Under the pieces are notes generated by a model, which was not told the DNA's origin, searched no databases, and saw nothing but the letters and a program-made list of their open reading frames with translations. 64,000 bases of DNA. Source: Advenella incenata (lineage in GTDB: Bacteria; Pseudomonadota; Gammaproteobacteria; Burkholderiales; Burkholderiaceae_B). The translations under genes were made by a program, and so were the position numbers. Location: the NCBI RefSeq assembly GCF_004217095.1, contig NZ_SHKO01000001.1, positions 1,426,001 through 1,490,000 on the forward strand, given 5' to 3'. How positions within the stretch are numbered: position 1 is the stretch's first letter; each line of letters begins with the position of its first letter. This document shows positions 35,395 through 46,851 of the stretch, one piece after another.

Positions 35395-37290
35395 TCAGTT
35401 CTTGGCGATGTCTTTCTTGTCATCTGTCTCGGGACGCCAGACGGTACCGATGGAGACCGACTTGAGTTTCTTGCGCCGGCCGTACCACAAATTCACGATG
35501 GCCCGTACACCGACCACGGACGAGAACATGGAGGTCAGGATACCAATACAGTGAACCACGGCAAAGCCGCGAACCGGGCCGCTACCGAAAGCCAGTAGCG
35601 CCAGGCCCACAATAAGGGTCGTCAGGTTCGAGTCAAGAATGGTGGCCCACGCCTTGCTAAAGCCGGCATTGATGGCTTGCTGCGGCGAGGCGCCATTGCG
35701 CAGCTCCTCCCGGACCCGTTCATTGATAAGTACGTTCGAGTCAATCGCCATACCCAGCGTCAGTGCAATGGCGGCGATGCCCGGCAGCGTAAGCGTGGCC
35801 TGCAGCAGCGACAGGACCGCCAGTAGCAGCAGGACGTTGAAAGCCAGGCCCAGGGTAGAGAACACACCGAACACGTGGTAATAAATGATCATGAAGACCG
35901 CGATCATCAGGAAACCGTAAAGGGTGGAATCGAATCCCATCCGGATATTATCGGCGCCCAGGCTTGGGCCGATGGTGCGCTCTTCGATAATGGACATGGG
36001 GGCAGCCAGCGAACCTGCGCGTAGCAGCAGGGCCGTATCGGCAGCCTGCGTGGCATCCATGCTGCCTGAAATTTCGACCTGGCCGTTAGGGATTTCACTA
36101 CGGATAACCGGGGCCGTCACGACCTGGCCTTTGCCATTCTCAAACAGAATGATGGCCAGGCGTTTGCCGATATTGTCGCGGGTTGTGTCACGGAAAATAC
36201 GTGCACCCTTGTCGTCCAGCGTGAGGTTGACTGTCGGCTGCTGGGTTTGCTGGTTGCGCCCGGATTGGGCATTTTCCAGATTCTCGCCGGTTAGCAATAC
36301 CTGGCGGCGGACCAGCACTGTCTGACCGTCGGTATCCTTGAAACTTTCCAGTCCGAAAGGGACGGTACCGGTGGCCATGGCGTTTTGCGCGGTTGGCGAA
36401 TCATCGACCATGCGCAATTGCAGGGTGGCGGTGCGGCCCAGAATTTCCTTGGCTTTGGCTACATCCTGAATGCCAGGCAGTTGTACGATGATGCGGTCCA
36501 GCCCCTGCTGCTGAATAATCGGCTCGGCTACGCCCAGTTCGTTGATCCGGTTGTGCAGGGTCAGGATATTCTGTTTGAGTGCGGTGTCCTGGACCCGGGC
36601 AATTTCAGCAGCCAGGATGGTGCCGGTCAGCAGGAATTTGCCGCCGGACTGACTGGAGGTAAATTCCAGTTCATTGGTGCGGGTACGCAGCACATCTTGC
36701 GCCTTGTTCCGGTCTTGCTCAGTGGCAAAGGTGGCAGTAATGCGGCTGTCTGCGTTGTTGACCGACTCCACTGCGACACGTGCGTCGCGCAAAATGGAAC
36801 GGATGTCTGTTGTGAGGGACTCATAGCGGGCAGTCAGTGCACCCTGCATATCTACCTGCAGGAGAAAATGCACGCCACCGCGCAAATCAAGACCCAGGTA
36901 CATGGGGTTGGCGCCGATTGCGGTCATCCAGTCCGGAGAGGCCGATAGCAGGTTCAGCGCCACGGTATAGGACGGGTCATCCTTGACGGGATTGAGCGCG
37001 TTGTCCAGTACGTCGCGCGCCTTCAGCTGTGCGTCGGTATTGGCCAGGCGTACCCGAACGGTGCCGGCAGGGCCGTTTTGTTGAAAATAGGTGCCGGAAA
37101 AGGCAATATTGTTCTGCCGCAGTATGTCCTCTACCTGACCCATGGTCTGCGTGGTGACTTTTTGTGTCACCTTGGCGCTGGACACCTGCACTGCCGGTGT
37201 TTCACCAAAAAAATTGGGGGCGGTATACAGAATGCCGATAATCAGGGCAACCAGTACCGTAATGTATTTCCAGAGGGGATAGCGGTTCAT
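35395..37290 (-). CDS. secD: Protein translocase subunit SecD
   Basis: A 631-residue inner-membrane protein. The first transmembrane helix is near the N-terminus (YITVLVALIIGILYTAPNFF). The large periplasmic P1 region includes GLDLRGGVHFLLQVD. Five C-terminal helices carry GMAIDSNVLINERVREEL. The start at 37290 (MNRYPLWKY) is the family start; an upstream in-frame ATG at 37335 is unlikely. yajC-secD-secF is the standard order, and the three function together in Sec-dependent export. Confidence 0.96.
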   Translation of the reverse strand: MNRYPLWKYITVLVALIIGILYTAPNFFGETPAVQVSSAKVTQKVTTQTMGQVEDILRQNNIAFSGTYFQQNGPAGTVRVRLANTDAQLKARDVLDNALNPVKDDPSYTVALNLLSASPDWMTAIGANPMYLGLDLRGGVHFLLQVDMQGALTARYESLTTDIRSILRDARVAVESVNNADSRITATFATEQDRNKAQDVLRTRTNELEFTSSQSGGKFLLTGTILAAEIARVQDTALKQNILTLHNRINELGVAEPIIQQQGLDRIIVQLPGIQDVAKAKEILGRTATLQLRMVDDSPTAQNAMATGTVPFGLESFKDTDGQTVLVRRQVLLTGENLENAQSGRNQQTQQPTVNLTLDDKGARIFRDTTRDNIGKRLAIILFENGKGQVVTAPVIRSEIPNGQVEISGSMDATQAADTALLLRAGSLAAPMSIIEERTIGPSLGADNIRMGFDSTLYGFLMIAVFMIIYYHVFGVFSTLGLAFNVLLLLAVLSLLQATLTLPGIAAIALTLGMAIDSNVLINERVREELRNGASPQQAINAGFSKAWATILDSNLTTLIVGLALLAFGSGPVRGFAVVHCIGILTSMFSSVVGVRAIVNLWYGRRKKLKSVSIGTVWRPETDDKKDIAKN

Positions 37291-37372
37291 ACCGTAGCCG
37301 TTTTCGATAAGGGGTTGAAACAGGGGGCCGGACAAAAAGCGGGGCGGTGATTACCGCCCGCCTGTTGCCGGA

Positions 37373-37723
37373 TTACAGCGATTTGACTGTACCTTTTGGC
37401 AGTACGGTGGTCACTGCGACACGTTGTACCAGCACCTCGACGGGTTTGTCTGCCAGGTTGGATACTTCCACTGTCAGGTAGTTGTCCGTGACTTTGGAGA
37501 TCTTGCCCAGAATACCGCCGGCAGTAATCACTTCGTCACCCTTGGCCAGGGCGTCGATCATGGCCTTGGTTTCTTTCTGGCGTTTCATTTGCGGACGAAT
37601 CATCAGGAAGTACAGCACCACGAACATCAGGATGATAGGCAGAAAACTTGTCAGACCGCCCATGATGCCGCCGGCTGGCGCAGCCTGTGCCAGGACCAGC
37701 GTAGATAAATTGCTTGTAAGCAT
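37373..37723 (-). CDS. yajC: Sec translocon accessory protein YajC
   Basis: A 116-residue single-pass membrane protein with its helix at about 22-42 (GLTSFLPIILMFVVLYFLMI), followed by RPQMKRQKETKAMIDALAKG and DEVITAGGILGKISKV. It joins the SecDF accessory complex. It lies 82 bases before secD and 52 bases after tgt. Confidence 0.95.
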   Translation of the reverse strand: MLTSNLSTLVLAQAAPAGGIMGGLTSFLPIILMFVVLYFLMIRPQMKRQKETKAMIDALAKGDEVITAGGILGKISKVTDNYLTVEVSNLADKPVEVLVQRVAVTTVLPKGTVKSL

Positions 37724-37775
37724 AAGAAAGACTCCCGTAAGTGTAAATTAACCGAATATTGTAGCCTTTTCTGGG

Positions 37776-38957
<1,182 letters not shown>

Positions 38958-39064
38958 TCAAGTATGACAGAAACAGCACTGATTCGTTCCCTTGCGCTTG
39001 GGTCAGGGTCGTAAAGTTGAGGTTGTAAATGTGCCGCCAACTGCTTCGGACAGGACGGGTCCGA

Positions 39065-40123
39065 TTAGCCTGGCGCAATAAACATCGCGTCCCCATAACT
39101 GAAGAACCGGTAGCGCTGTTCGATGGCATGGCGATAGGCTTGCTGCATGCGCTCGCGACCTGTCAGGGCGGAAACCAGCATCAGTAGCGTTGACTGGGGC
39201 AAATGAAAATTGGTGATCAGTCCGTCGATCACGCGAAACGTGTAACCTGGCGTGATAAATAGCTGCGTATCGGCGCTGTGGGCGACGGGGCAGCGCAGGT
39301 TGTTCAGTGTGCCGCCTTGCTGTGCGGCCGATTCCAGTGCCCGTACGCTTGTAGTGCCGACCGCAATAACGCGTCCGCCCCGTTCGCGGGCCGCAGCAAT
39401 GGCGGCGACGGTCGTTTCCGGTACGGTATACCATTCTGCGTGCATAATATGCTCACTGATTTTTTCTACCCGTACCGGTTGGAATGTGCCGGCGCCCACG
39501 TGCAAGGTGACCCAGGCCGAATCTATGCCTTTGTCTTGCAGCCGTTGCAGCAGCGTTGCATCAAAATGCAAGCCGGCAGTGGGTGCGGCGACCGCGCCGG
39601 GGTGGCGGGCGTAGACCGTCTGGTAACGGGTTTCATCCTGCTGGTCGGCACTGTGTTTGATATACGGAGGCAATGGGAGGTTGCCGTGTTTGTCCAGCAC
39701 GGGCAGAATATCGGTATCGAACTGCAATTCGAACAGATCGTCATGCCGCGCCACGACTGAACAGGTAATGGCGCCATCAAAGATCAGGTTGGTGCCCGGG
39801 CGTGGTGATTTGCTGGCGCGAACATGTGCCAGGGCGCGGGTCGGTTCAATAATGCGTTCGATCAGCGCTTCCACGCGCCCGCCGCTGTCCTTTTGGCCGT
39901 ATAGTCTTGCCTTGATCACCTTGGTGTCATTGAAAATCAGCAGGTCACCAGGCAGTAGCAAGTCGGGCAGGGCGCTGAAGTTCAGGTCCTGCAGCGCGCC
40001 ATCGTTTTGCACCAGCAACAGGCGGCTGTCGGTTCTGGTGGCAGGCGGGACCTGGGCGATCAGGTCTTCGGGAAGTTCGTAGTCGAAGTCGGCAATACTC
40101 AGCGAGGGATCTATGGGTAACAT
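39065..40123 (-). CDS. queA: S-adenosylmethionine:tRNA ribosyltransferase-isomerase
   Basis: A 352-residue enzyme converting preQ1-tRNA to epoxyqueuosine-tRNA using SAM as ribosyl donor. Characteristic segments are [15 protein letters not shown] at the start, [47 protein letters not shown] and [16 protein letters not shown]. The ATG at 40123 is preferred; the frame is open much further upstream, but that extension lacks similarity. It lies 149 bases before tgt, whose product it modifies. Confidence 0.95.
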   Translation of the reverse strand: MLPIDPSLSIADFDYELPEDLIAQVPPATRTDSRLLLVQNDGALQDLNFSALPDLLLPGDLLIFNDTKVIKARLYGQKDSGGRVEALIERIIEPTRALAHVRASKSPRPGTNLIFDGAITCSVVARHDDLFELQFDTDILPVLDKHGNLPLPPYIKHSADQQDETRYQTVYARHPGAVAAPTAGLHFDATLLQRLQDKGIDSAWVTLHVGAGTFQPVRVEKISEHIMHAEWYTVPETTVAAIAAARERGGRVIAVGTTSVRALESAAQQGGTLNNLRCPVAHSADTQLFITPGYTFRVIDGLITNFHLPQSTLLMLVSALTGRERMQQAYRHAIEQRYRFFSYGDAMFIAPG

Positions 40124-40417
40124 GAATAAAAAGCAACGGAAAGCAGGGTATCGACGGCATCGATGCGCGCAACAGCACGAATCTGGGCTCGCAATATCAG
40201 GATAGGTTGGTGGACGAATTTTGCCGGTTTTAACCGGTTTGTCGTAATTAACCATTATAAAGTGTCTTTTTCGTTCCGGACTGCAACAGGAGAGCCAGAT
40301 TACAATGATCCACCCCAAGCCTTCTTATCTGAAGCCGCGTTCTGTGGTGGGCACCGTGGCCTGCGCCGATGCGATTGGGCAAGCGTGGCATTCATTTTGT
40401 GCTTTTGACGCCACTGT

Positions 40418-42157
40418 ATGCCAATAGCAAATGTGATTATGCGCCCTGCAGCAGCACGTCTGTCCATGGTGGCCTGTCTGCTCCTGCTTAGCCTGACGCT
40501 GGCCACCCCCGCCTGCGCGCGCGACAGCGGCACAAGCAGCAAGTCGCAGACAAAAAAGAAGGCCTCGTCTGGCAAAAAGGGAAAGACCGCAACCATTCGG
40601 GTTGCGCCCGGCACGACGTTCGAGTTCAACCGACCAGGCGCCCTTGACGTGAAGATCCTGCCGCCCGCCCAGAAGGGCGGCCTGGGTGTAAAGAAAGGGG
40701 CAACCGGTCTGGCTGCGGCGGCCGCGGCCCAAAGCGAGGCTGATGCTGGCGACCTCTTGAATGTCTACGGCTTTCCCATCGCTTCGATCAAATCGGCCGG
40801 TCATCTGCCCGACGCCATACAAGCGCGCTGGGACAAAACCGGTGTGCCGCTATCGTCGCTGTCGCTGCTGATCAAGGAGGTCGGCGGTCCGGTTATTCTG
40901 GCGATCAATCCGACCACGCCGCGTAACCCGGCTTCGGTCATGAAAATGCTCACTACCTGGGCAGCGCTGAACCGGCTGGGCAGCCAGTACACCTGGAAGA
41001 CACGTGTCTATATTGATCGCAGAGCGCGCTTTGATGTGTCGCAGGCCATGCGTACGCCACTGTATATCAAGGGCGGCGGCGATCCGGCGCTCAACTATCA
41101 GGATCTGCGACAGATGATTCGCGCCATTCAGGCCAAAGGCCTGCGGCATCTGTCGGATGTGATCGTGGATCGCTCACTGTTCGCGCCTATTTTTACTGAT
41201 CCAGGCGATTTTGACGGTTCGCCCGAGCGCCCCTATAACGCCAATCCGGACGCCATGATGGTCAATCTTGGCGCGATCATGCTCAATTTGAAACCGGATC
41301 GGCAGTCCGGCAACTGGGCGGTATCGTTTGAACCGGATATACAGAATCCGCCCATAGCGGGCCACCTGGGGCTGACCTCGGGCGCGTGTATCAAGTCGCG
41401 AACCGGTTCGGAACTGACAGGCACGGTGCAGACCGACAGTGGTCCCGCCTTGCAACTGAAGGGCAAACTGTCTTCTGCCTGTGGGGAGTTTTCCATTTAC
41501 CGGCTCGTCGGATCGCAAACCTATATGTTTTCCAGTATTTTCGAGCGCTTGTGGACGGCCGAGGGCGGGACTATTTCAGGCGTGATACGCGACGGACTGG
41601 TGCCGGATCGCGCCGTACTGCTGGAGACTCGCACGTCACCGCCGCTGGGGCAGGTAATACAGACGATCAACAAATACAGTAATAATGTGATGGCCAAAAC
41701 ACTGCTTCTGACGTTGGGGCAGGAGCTGTATGGCGCGCCGGCAACCTTCGAAAAGGGCAGCCAGGCCGTTCTGGATATACTGCGCAAACAAGGTGTTAAT
41801 ATTGGCGCGTACACCGTCGTCAATGGCTCCGGGCTGTCCCGGACAGGGCGTATCACGGCCGGCGGGCAGGCCCAGATGCTCGACACCATCTGGACTTCGG
41901 GGTGGCGCGACACATACATGGATTCATTGTCAGTCTCCGGTGTCGATGGTACTATGCGTCGCCGCCTGACAGATCAGTCGGCAAAGGGCCGGGGGCACTT
42001 CAAGACAGGGACGCTGGGCAACGCCAGTGCACTGTCCGGTTATGTCACCGCGGCTAGCGGCAAAACATATATCCTGGTCAGCCTGGTCAATGACGTTGCA
42101 GCCCTTAAAACCAAATCGTTTGTCGACAGCCTTGTCCAGTGGCTCATTGCACAATAA
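40418..42157 (+). CDS. dacB: D-alanyl-D-alanine carboxypeptidase/endopeptidase (PBP4 type)
   Basis: A 579-residue periplasmic class C penicillin-binding protein. A signal peptide lies at about residues 8-34 (ATG 40439 is an alternative start). An unusual Ser/Lys/Ala-rich linker of roughly 80 residues precedes the catalytic domain. Active-site motifs are SVMK (173-176), SNN in INKYSNNVMAK and KTG in HFKTGTLGNAS. The large insertion domain between the first two motifs is present, as in E. coli DacB. It trims or cleaves peptidoglycan cross-links. upp starts 18 bases downstream. Confidence 0.93.
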   Translation: MPIANVIMRPAAARLSMVACLLLLSLTLATPACARDSGTSSKSQTKKKASSGKKGKTATIRVAPGTTFEFNRPGALDVKILPPAQKGGLGVKKGATGLAAAAAAQSEADAGDLLNVYGFPIASIKSAGHLPDAIQARWDKTGVPLSSLSLLIKEVGGPVILAINPTTPRNPASVMKMLTTWAALNRLGSQYTWKTRVYIDRRARFDVSQAMRTPLYIKGGGDPALNYQDLRQMIRAIQAKGLRHLSDVIVDRSLFAPIFTDPGDFDGSPERPYNANPDAMMVNLGAIMLNLKPDRQSGNWAVSFEPDIQNPPIAGHLGLTSGACIKSRTGSELTGTVQTDSGPALQLKGKLSSACGEFSIYRLVGSQTYMFSSIFERLWTAEGGTISGVIRDGLVPDRAVLLETRTSPPLGQVIQTINKYSNNVMAKTLLLTLGQELYGAPATFEKGSQAVLDILRKQGVNIGAYTVVNGSGLSRTGRITAGGQAQMLDTIWTSGWRDTYMDSLSVSGVDGTMRRRLTDQSAKGRGHFKTGTLGNASALSGYVTAASGKTYILVSLVNDVAALKTKSFVDSLVQWLIAQ

Positions 42158-42175
42158 TTTTTCGGAGAAAAAAAC

Positions 42176-42811
42176 ATGTCCGTTCACGAAATCAGCCATC
42201 CCCTGATCCAGCACAAGCTGGGCATCATGCGGCGAGCCGATCTGAGCACCAAGAGTTTTCGGGAACTGGCCCAGGAAATTGGGGCGTTGCTGACCTACGA
42301 GGCATCCAAGGACTTTCCCCTGGAGGATGCCGTCATTGAAGGCTGGTGCGGCAACGTCACAGTCAAAAAAATTGCCGGAAAGAAAGTGACTGTCGTGCCG
42401 ATCCTGCGCGCCGGCATTGGTATGCTCGATGGCGTCTTGTCCCTGATTCCCGGCGCCAAGGTGAGTGCCGTGGGCATTGCCAGAAACGAAGAGACGCTGG
42501 AGGCGGGCACCTATTTGCAGAAACTGGTTGGCGATCTGGACCAACGTCTGGCGCTTATTATCGATCCGATGCTGGCGACCGGCGGTTCCATGGAGGCGAC
42601 CATCACCATGCTCAAGCAGGCGGGTTGCCGGGAAATCAAGGCGCTGGTTCTGGTTGCCGCACCCGAAGGCATTGAGCGGGTGTTGAATGCGCATCCGGAC
42701 GTCAAGATTTACACGGCATCCATTGACGAACGCCTGAACCAGGACGGCTATATCATTCCCGGCCTGGGCGATGCCGGTGACCGTATATTCGGAACAAGAC
42801 AGAAAGTATAG
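42176..42811 (+). CDS. upp: Uracil phosphoribosyltransferase
   Basis: A 211-residue salvage enzyme making UMP from uracil and PRPP. Motifs are [20 protein letters not shown] at the start, [13 protein letters not shown], the PRPP-binding [14 protein letters not shown] and [16 protein letters not shown] at the C-terminus. Length is the normal 208-212. It is only 18 bases after dacB, suggesting shared transcription even though the functions differ. Confidence 0.97.
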   Translation: MSVHEISHPLIQHKLGIMRRADLSTKSFRELAQEIGALLTYEASKDFPLEDAVIEGWCGNVTVKKIAGKKVTVVPILRAGIGMLDGVLSLIPGAKVSAVGIARNEETLEAGTYLQKLVGDLDQRLALIIDPMLATGGSMEATITMLKQAGCREIKALVLVAAPEGIERVLNAHPDVKIYTASIDERLNQDGYIIPGLGDAGDRIFGTRQKV

Positions 42812-43094
42812 GCTACGATTCTTTTCAGAGTGTTGCGTTGCATGTTGTATGCCAGAAGAAGCAAGTTATTGTATTTAAATATAAAAATCAAAAATCCAAG
42901 CGTTTTTGGCCACTTGCGGTGGATGTCAGGACCTGTGCAAATGAAAACAATCTTAAAGTCTGGTCGATAAGCGCCTGGAATGCGCTATGATGAACTTGAA
43001 ATTTCCAACAATGGCGTAATATAAGAAAGCAGGACCCGGACATAGCGGTATTCCGCAAGCCGGCTATTTCAGATAATCATTGCAGGAGAGTCAC

Positions 43095-43412
43095 ATGGCT
43101 AGTAAATCAAGTCTCGAACAATCTCAGGAACAGCTGTTGAACAATCTGCGCGCCAGTATCGCTGAAGCAGAGGGCATGCTCAAGGAAGCCTCCGAAATCG
43201 GCGGTGACAAAGCGAGTGAGTTGCGCGATCGTGCGGTGAATGCCCTGCAAAAAGCAACCGGTTCGTTCAAGGATGTGCAGGAGCGCGCGGTAGAACAAAG
43301 CAAGGAAGCAGTCCGGATGACCGATGAATACGTTCATGATAATCCATGGCGTACGGTTGGCTTTGCTGCGCTTGCAGGGGTTCTGCTGGGTGTCATCATC
43401 GGCCGCAAGTAA
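43095..43412 (+). CDS. DUF883/ElaB-YqjD family membrane-anchored protein
   Basis: A 105-residue protein with a long amphipathic helical region (residues 1-75) and a C-terminal transmembrane helix (TVGFAALAGVLLGVIIG) ending in RK. ElaB/YqjD members tether ribosomes or stress proteins to the inner membrane in stationary phase. The ATG at 43095 follows a GGAG site. It is the first gene of a three-gene set with the holin-like YqjE and the YqjK-like gene, an order conserved in proteobacteria. Confidence 0.9.
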   Translation: MASKSSLEQSQEQLLNNLRASIAEAEGMLKEASEIGGDKASELRDRAVNALQKATGSFKDVQERAVEQSKEAVRMTDEYVHDNPWRTVGFAALAGVLLGVIIGRK

Positions 43413-43424
43413 CGCGGACCAACC

Positions 43425-43832
43425 ATGTCAGTCAAACAGAATCTGCGTGCAGTTACCGGCGGTTTTACCTCGCTGGTCAAAACGCGCCTTGAACTGCTGT
43501 CTCTGGAACTGACGGAAGAAAAGGACCGACTGTTGTCGGTTCTTTTGTTCGGCGCTGTTGGCTTGCTGTTTCTGCATCTGGCGCTTACGGTCGTGGCGGT
43601 CCTGGTCGGGCTCTTTTTCTGGGGCACCGAGTATCGTTACATTGCCCTGGCAGTTCTGGTGCTGGTTTATGCCTTGATTGGCCTGGGTTGCTTGCTTTTG
43701 ATGAAAAAACATCTGGGGCTGGCGACGACGCCTTTCGCTGCAACCATCAATGCCTTGCAGGATGATGCGCAGGCCCTGCGCGGGCGTAGTGCGCCGGCAC
43801 CTGCTGCTAACAAAGGAGTCGGTGATGAATGA
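43425..43832 (+). CDS. Phage holin/YqjE family membrane protein
   Basis: A 135-residue protein with two transmembrane helices at about 40-65 (LLFGAVGLLFLHLALTVVAV onward) and 72-95 (YIALAVLVLVYALIGLGCLL), belonging to the holin superfamily III (YqjE). In this context it is a chromosomal stress protein rather than a phage lysis gene. It lies 12 bases after the DUF883 gene and overlaps the next ATG by 8 bases. Confidence 0.88.
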   Translation: MSVKQNLRAVTGGFTSLVKTRLELLSLELTEEKDRLLSVLLFGAVGLLFLHLALTVVAVLVGLFFWGTEYRYIALAVLVLVYALIGLGCLLLMKKHLGLATTPFAATINALQDDAQALRGRSAPAPAANKGVGDE

Positions 43833-44274
43833 GCCAGTACTGAAAAAGCCTTTACGCAAGGCCTTACTCACCGCCCGGGTGCTGGCCGAGCGCGAACAAT
43901 TGCGACAGGATGTGAACGCACTCGGTCATTCGCTCTCCCCGGACGCCATCAAAACGGCCCTGCTGGATGCCGGCGGCGAAACGCTTATGGGCTTTACGCG
44001 CAGGCGCAGCGGCCTTTTTTCACTGATCGAAAAAAATCCGCTTGTCAGCCTGACCATCGCTCGCTTTTTGCTGCGCGCCGCCAAGTCCCGTTCGGCGCTG
44101 ATCAAGCCGATCGCCCTGGCCGCGACGTCATGGTTTGTCTATAATAAATTCCGCTCGAAGCAAGAGTCAGGGCGCCGGGCGTCGTCTCGCAGTTATGCGG
44201 AGCAGGATCTCCCGGTCGATCATGGCACATTCACGTATCAAGACCAAGATCCTGCCACAGGGCGTCGACCCTGA
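43825..44274 (+). CDS. YqjK-like hypothetical protein
   Basis: A 149-residue basic protein; the start ATG 43825 overlaps the holin-family stop. The N-terminal helical region ([20 protein letters not shown]) is followed by a mid-protein hydrophobic stretch ([16 protein letters not shown]) and a Ser/Arg-rich tail. Position after DUF883 and YqjE genes is the main evidence for the YqjK relation; sequence similarity is weak. Its 3' end overlaps the convergent ubiD coding sequence by 44 bases. Confidence 0.7.
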   Translation: MNEPVLKKPLRKALLTARVLAEREQLRQDVNALGHSLSPDAIKTALLDAGGETLMGFTRRRSGLFSLIEKNPLVSLTIARFLLRAAKSRSALIKPIALAATSWFVYNKFRSKQESGRRASSRSYAEQDLPVDHGTFTYQDQDPATGRRP

Positions 44275-45781
44275 GCCTGACATCCTGATCCATGGCAATG
44301 GGCGTTCCCCATTCGCGATGCGTTTCGCCCGGCCATTTGTTGGTGGCGTCCATGCCCATTTTTCCACCCAGCCCGGACTCGGGTGAGGCAAAGTCCAGAT
44401 AGTCGATTGGCGTATTTTCCACCAGCACCGTATCGCGCACCGGGTCCATGCGTGTAGTCATTGCCCAGATCACTTCCTTCCAGTCGCGTGCGTTGATATC
44501 GTCATCGACAACGACAATGAATTTGGTATACATGAACTGGCGCAGGATACTCCATATGCCAAACATGACACGCTTGGCATGGCCGGCGTATTGCTTGCGG
44601 ATCGAGACGACTGCCAGGCGATAGCTGCAGCCTTCAGGCGGCAGATAAAAATCAACAATCTCGGGTAGCTGCTTCTGCAAAAGCGGCACGAACACTTCAT
44701 TGAGCGCCACACCCAGTACTGCGGGCTCGTCTGGCGGCTTGCCAGTATAGGTGCTGTGGTAGATCGGCTTATTACGCATGGTGATGCGGTCAATGGTGAA
44801 CACCGGAAACCAGTCCTGCTCGTTGTAATAGCCCGTATGGTCGCCATAGGGGCCCTCGAGCGCCATCTCGAAACCGTTGCCACGCGGGGCGGTGGTGCCC
44901 GCTGCTGGATCGGGGGCAATGGCATCGGGATGGCCGGCTGGCAGGATGTGACCTTCAAGCACGATTTCCGCAGAAGCCGGCACAGACAGCGTATTGCCTA
45001 TCGATTTGACAAGTTCGGTGCGCGAGCCGCGCAGCAGGCCGGCGAACTGGTATTCGGACAGGCTGTCAGGCACCGGCGTGACGGCTCCCAGAATGGTGGC
45101 CGGATCTGCGCCCAGCGCCACTGATATGGGGAAAGGCTGGTCCGGATGGGCAAGCGCGTGGTCACGAAAATCCAATGCGCCGCCACGGTGGGATAGCCAG
45201 CGCATGATCACCTTGTTTCTGCCGATGACCTGCTGCCGGTAAATCCCCAGGTTCTGGCGTTTGGCCTTTGGTCCGCGCGTTACCACCAGACCCCAGGTGA
45301 TCAGCGGGGCGATATCGCCGGGCCAGCACAGCTGGATCGGCAGGCGTGACAAGTCGACCTCGTCTTTTTCCCAGATAATTTCCTGGCACGCTGCATGGCG
45401 TTGCATTTTCGGCGCCATGTCCCACAGTGCGGACTTGAGCATGGACACGGTCCCGATCGCTTCGCGGATGCCTTTTGGCGCTTCGGGCTCGCGCAGGCTG
45501 GCCAGCAGTGTGCCTGTATCGCGCAAGGCGCTGACCGATTCTGCGCCCATGCCCCAGGCCACGCGTTCGGGGGTGCCAAACAGATTGGTGAGTACCGGGA
45601 TGTCCGACGTGCGTCCCTGGTGGACGGGCTGGTCGAACCGCAGGGCCGGGCCGCCGGCGCGCAGCACCCGATCACTGATTTCGGTCATTTCCAACCGGGT
45701 TTGTACCGGCACTTGAATGGATTTGAGATTATCCCGCTTTTCCAGTTGCTTTAGAAAATCCCGCAGATCCGCATATTTCAC
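44231..45781 (-). CDS. ubiD: 4-hydroxy-3-polyprenylbenzoate decarboxylase (UbiD)
   Basis: A 516-residue prenylated-FMN-dependent decarboxylase of ubiquinone biosynthesis. Typical segments are [74 protein letters not shown] and [20 protein letters not shown], with the family Glu-Arg-Glu catalytic region in the core. Length matches the 490-520 range. The 3' end converges on and overlaps the YqjK-like gene. The UbiX flavin prenyltransferase is not adjacent. Confidence 0.96.
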   Translation of the reverse strand: MKYADLRDFLKQLEKRDNLKSIQVPVQTRLEMTEISDRVLRAGGPALRFDQPVHQGRTSDIPVLTNLFGTPERVAWGMGAESVSALRDTGTLLASLREPEAPKGIREAIGTVSMLKSALWDMAPKMQRHAACQEIIWEKDEVDLSRLPIQLCWPGDIAPLITWGLVVTRGPKAKRQNLGIYRQQVIGRNKVIMRWLSHRGGALDFRDHALAHPDQPFPISVALGADPATILGAVTPVPDSLSEYQFAGLLRGSRTELVKSIGNTLSVPASAEIVLEGHILPAGHPDAIAPDPAAGTTAPRGNGFEMALEGPYGDHTGYYNEQDWFPVFTIDRITMRNKPIYHSTYTGKPPDEPAVLGVALNEVFVPLLQKQLPEIVDFYLPPEGCSYRLAVVSIRKQYAGHAKRVMFGIWSILRQFMYTKFIVVVDDDINARDWKEVIWAMTTRMDPVRDTVLVENTPIDYLDFASPESGLGGKMGMDATNKWPGETHREWGTPIAMDQDVRLRVDALWQDLGLDT

Positions 45782-45922
45782 GATAGACAGCCTATTGATG
45801 ACTCAGATAGTGCATTATAGGAGAAAGGCAGGGAAGGATGCGGGCCAGCCAAAACTGGGGTATAGTAAATTTCCTCAAATCTCTCCGGACCCTTGCGTGA
45901 GGCGATCCGGACTTTGTCATAC

Positions 45923-46798
45923 ATGAATTCTGCGACAACCCGTCCTGTTGCTTCCCGCTATTTCGGTTCCGTTTATCGGATTGCGCTCGATATTATCCAT
46001 CTGATGGTCTCCTATCTGGGGATTGCCGTGCTTGTTGCCGTGCTGGCGGCGGCGCTTTTACCGGCCATCCGTGACCAGATCAGGGTCATTCACCAGGCGT
46101 CGTTGAATGCCCTGATGCCCGACAGCACCGTCATGTCCGACAAGGACCTGCTCACCATATTCAATTCGCCGCATGTGCGCACGGGGGATTTGGTGCCGCC
46201 GCCGGCCACATCACCAGAGCAGCAGCACAACGCGGCGCTGACCAGAGAGCTCGATTATACGGACGAGGGCTTTTTTGCCAATCTTGGTATTTCAGACAGC
46301 CAGTTCACCGTTCCCGGCTTAAGCAACAGCCAGGCGCTGGCGTTGCGCGAATATGTCGCGCGCAAGTTCAGAATTGCCCGTAACGTGACCGGCGCGCTGA
46401 TCCGCGTAGTCTATTCGGTCGCCGAAAAGCAGCAACTGGATCCAATTTTGATGCTTGGGGTCATCGCGATCGAGTCACGCTACAATCCGTTTGCGGAAAG
46501 CCATGTGGGCGCGCAGGGGCTCATGCAGGTGATGCCCAACGTGCATGCGGAGAAATTCGATGTGTTTCACGGGGGAGTATTGTCAGCGCTCAATCCCGTA
46601 GCCAATATCCAGGTGGGCGCGAAAATTCTTCACGATTGCATTGCTCGGCGCGGTTCCGTGGATCGGGGGCTGGGTTGTTACGTGGGTGCGATTGGCCCCA
46701 ATGATGGCGGTTATGCCGATAAGGTCCAGGCCGAGCGGCGTCGCATTGCGCTGGAATCGGGCATCGCGCTCAAGCGTAACCTGGGCAAATATCAATAA
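45923..46798 (+). CDS. Membrane-anchored lytic transglycosylase
   Basis: A 291-residue protein. One N-terminal transmembrane helix (about 28-50, VSYLGIAVLVAVLAAALLPA) anchors it, a linker follows, and a C-terminal SLT domain begins around residue 165. The catalytic glutamate is Glu184 in GVIAIESRYNPFAES, with GAQGLMQVMP and NVHAEKF following. It should cleave peptidoglycan glycan strands in the periplasm. Of the two ATG candidates, 45923 avoids an unlikely short extension. Confidence 0.9.
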   Translation: MNSATTRPVASRYFGSVYRIALDIIHLMVSYLGIAVLVAVLAAALLPAIRDQIRVIHQASLNALMPDSTVMSDKDLLTIFNSPHVRTGDLVPPPATSPEQQHNAALTRELDYTDEGFFANLGISDSQFTVPGLSNSQALALREYVARKFRIARNVTGALIRVVYSVAEKQQLDPILMLGVIAIESRYNPFAESHVGAQGLMQVMPNVHAEKFDVFHGGVLSALNPVANIQVGAKILHDCIARRGSVDRGLGCYVGAIGPNDGGYADKVQAERRRIALESGIALKRNLGKYQ

Positions 46799-46851
46799 AC
46801 GGGGCCCGGGAACAAGGCGCCGGCAACCAGCCGGCGTATCGTGCCAGGATG

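Noticed and set aside
43425-43832. Holin-family gene considered as a prophage remnant
   Set aside because: It is embedded in the conserved DUF883-YqjE-YqjK chromosomal set, and no other phage genes are near.
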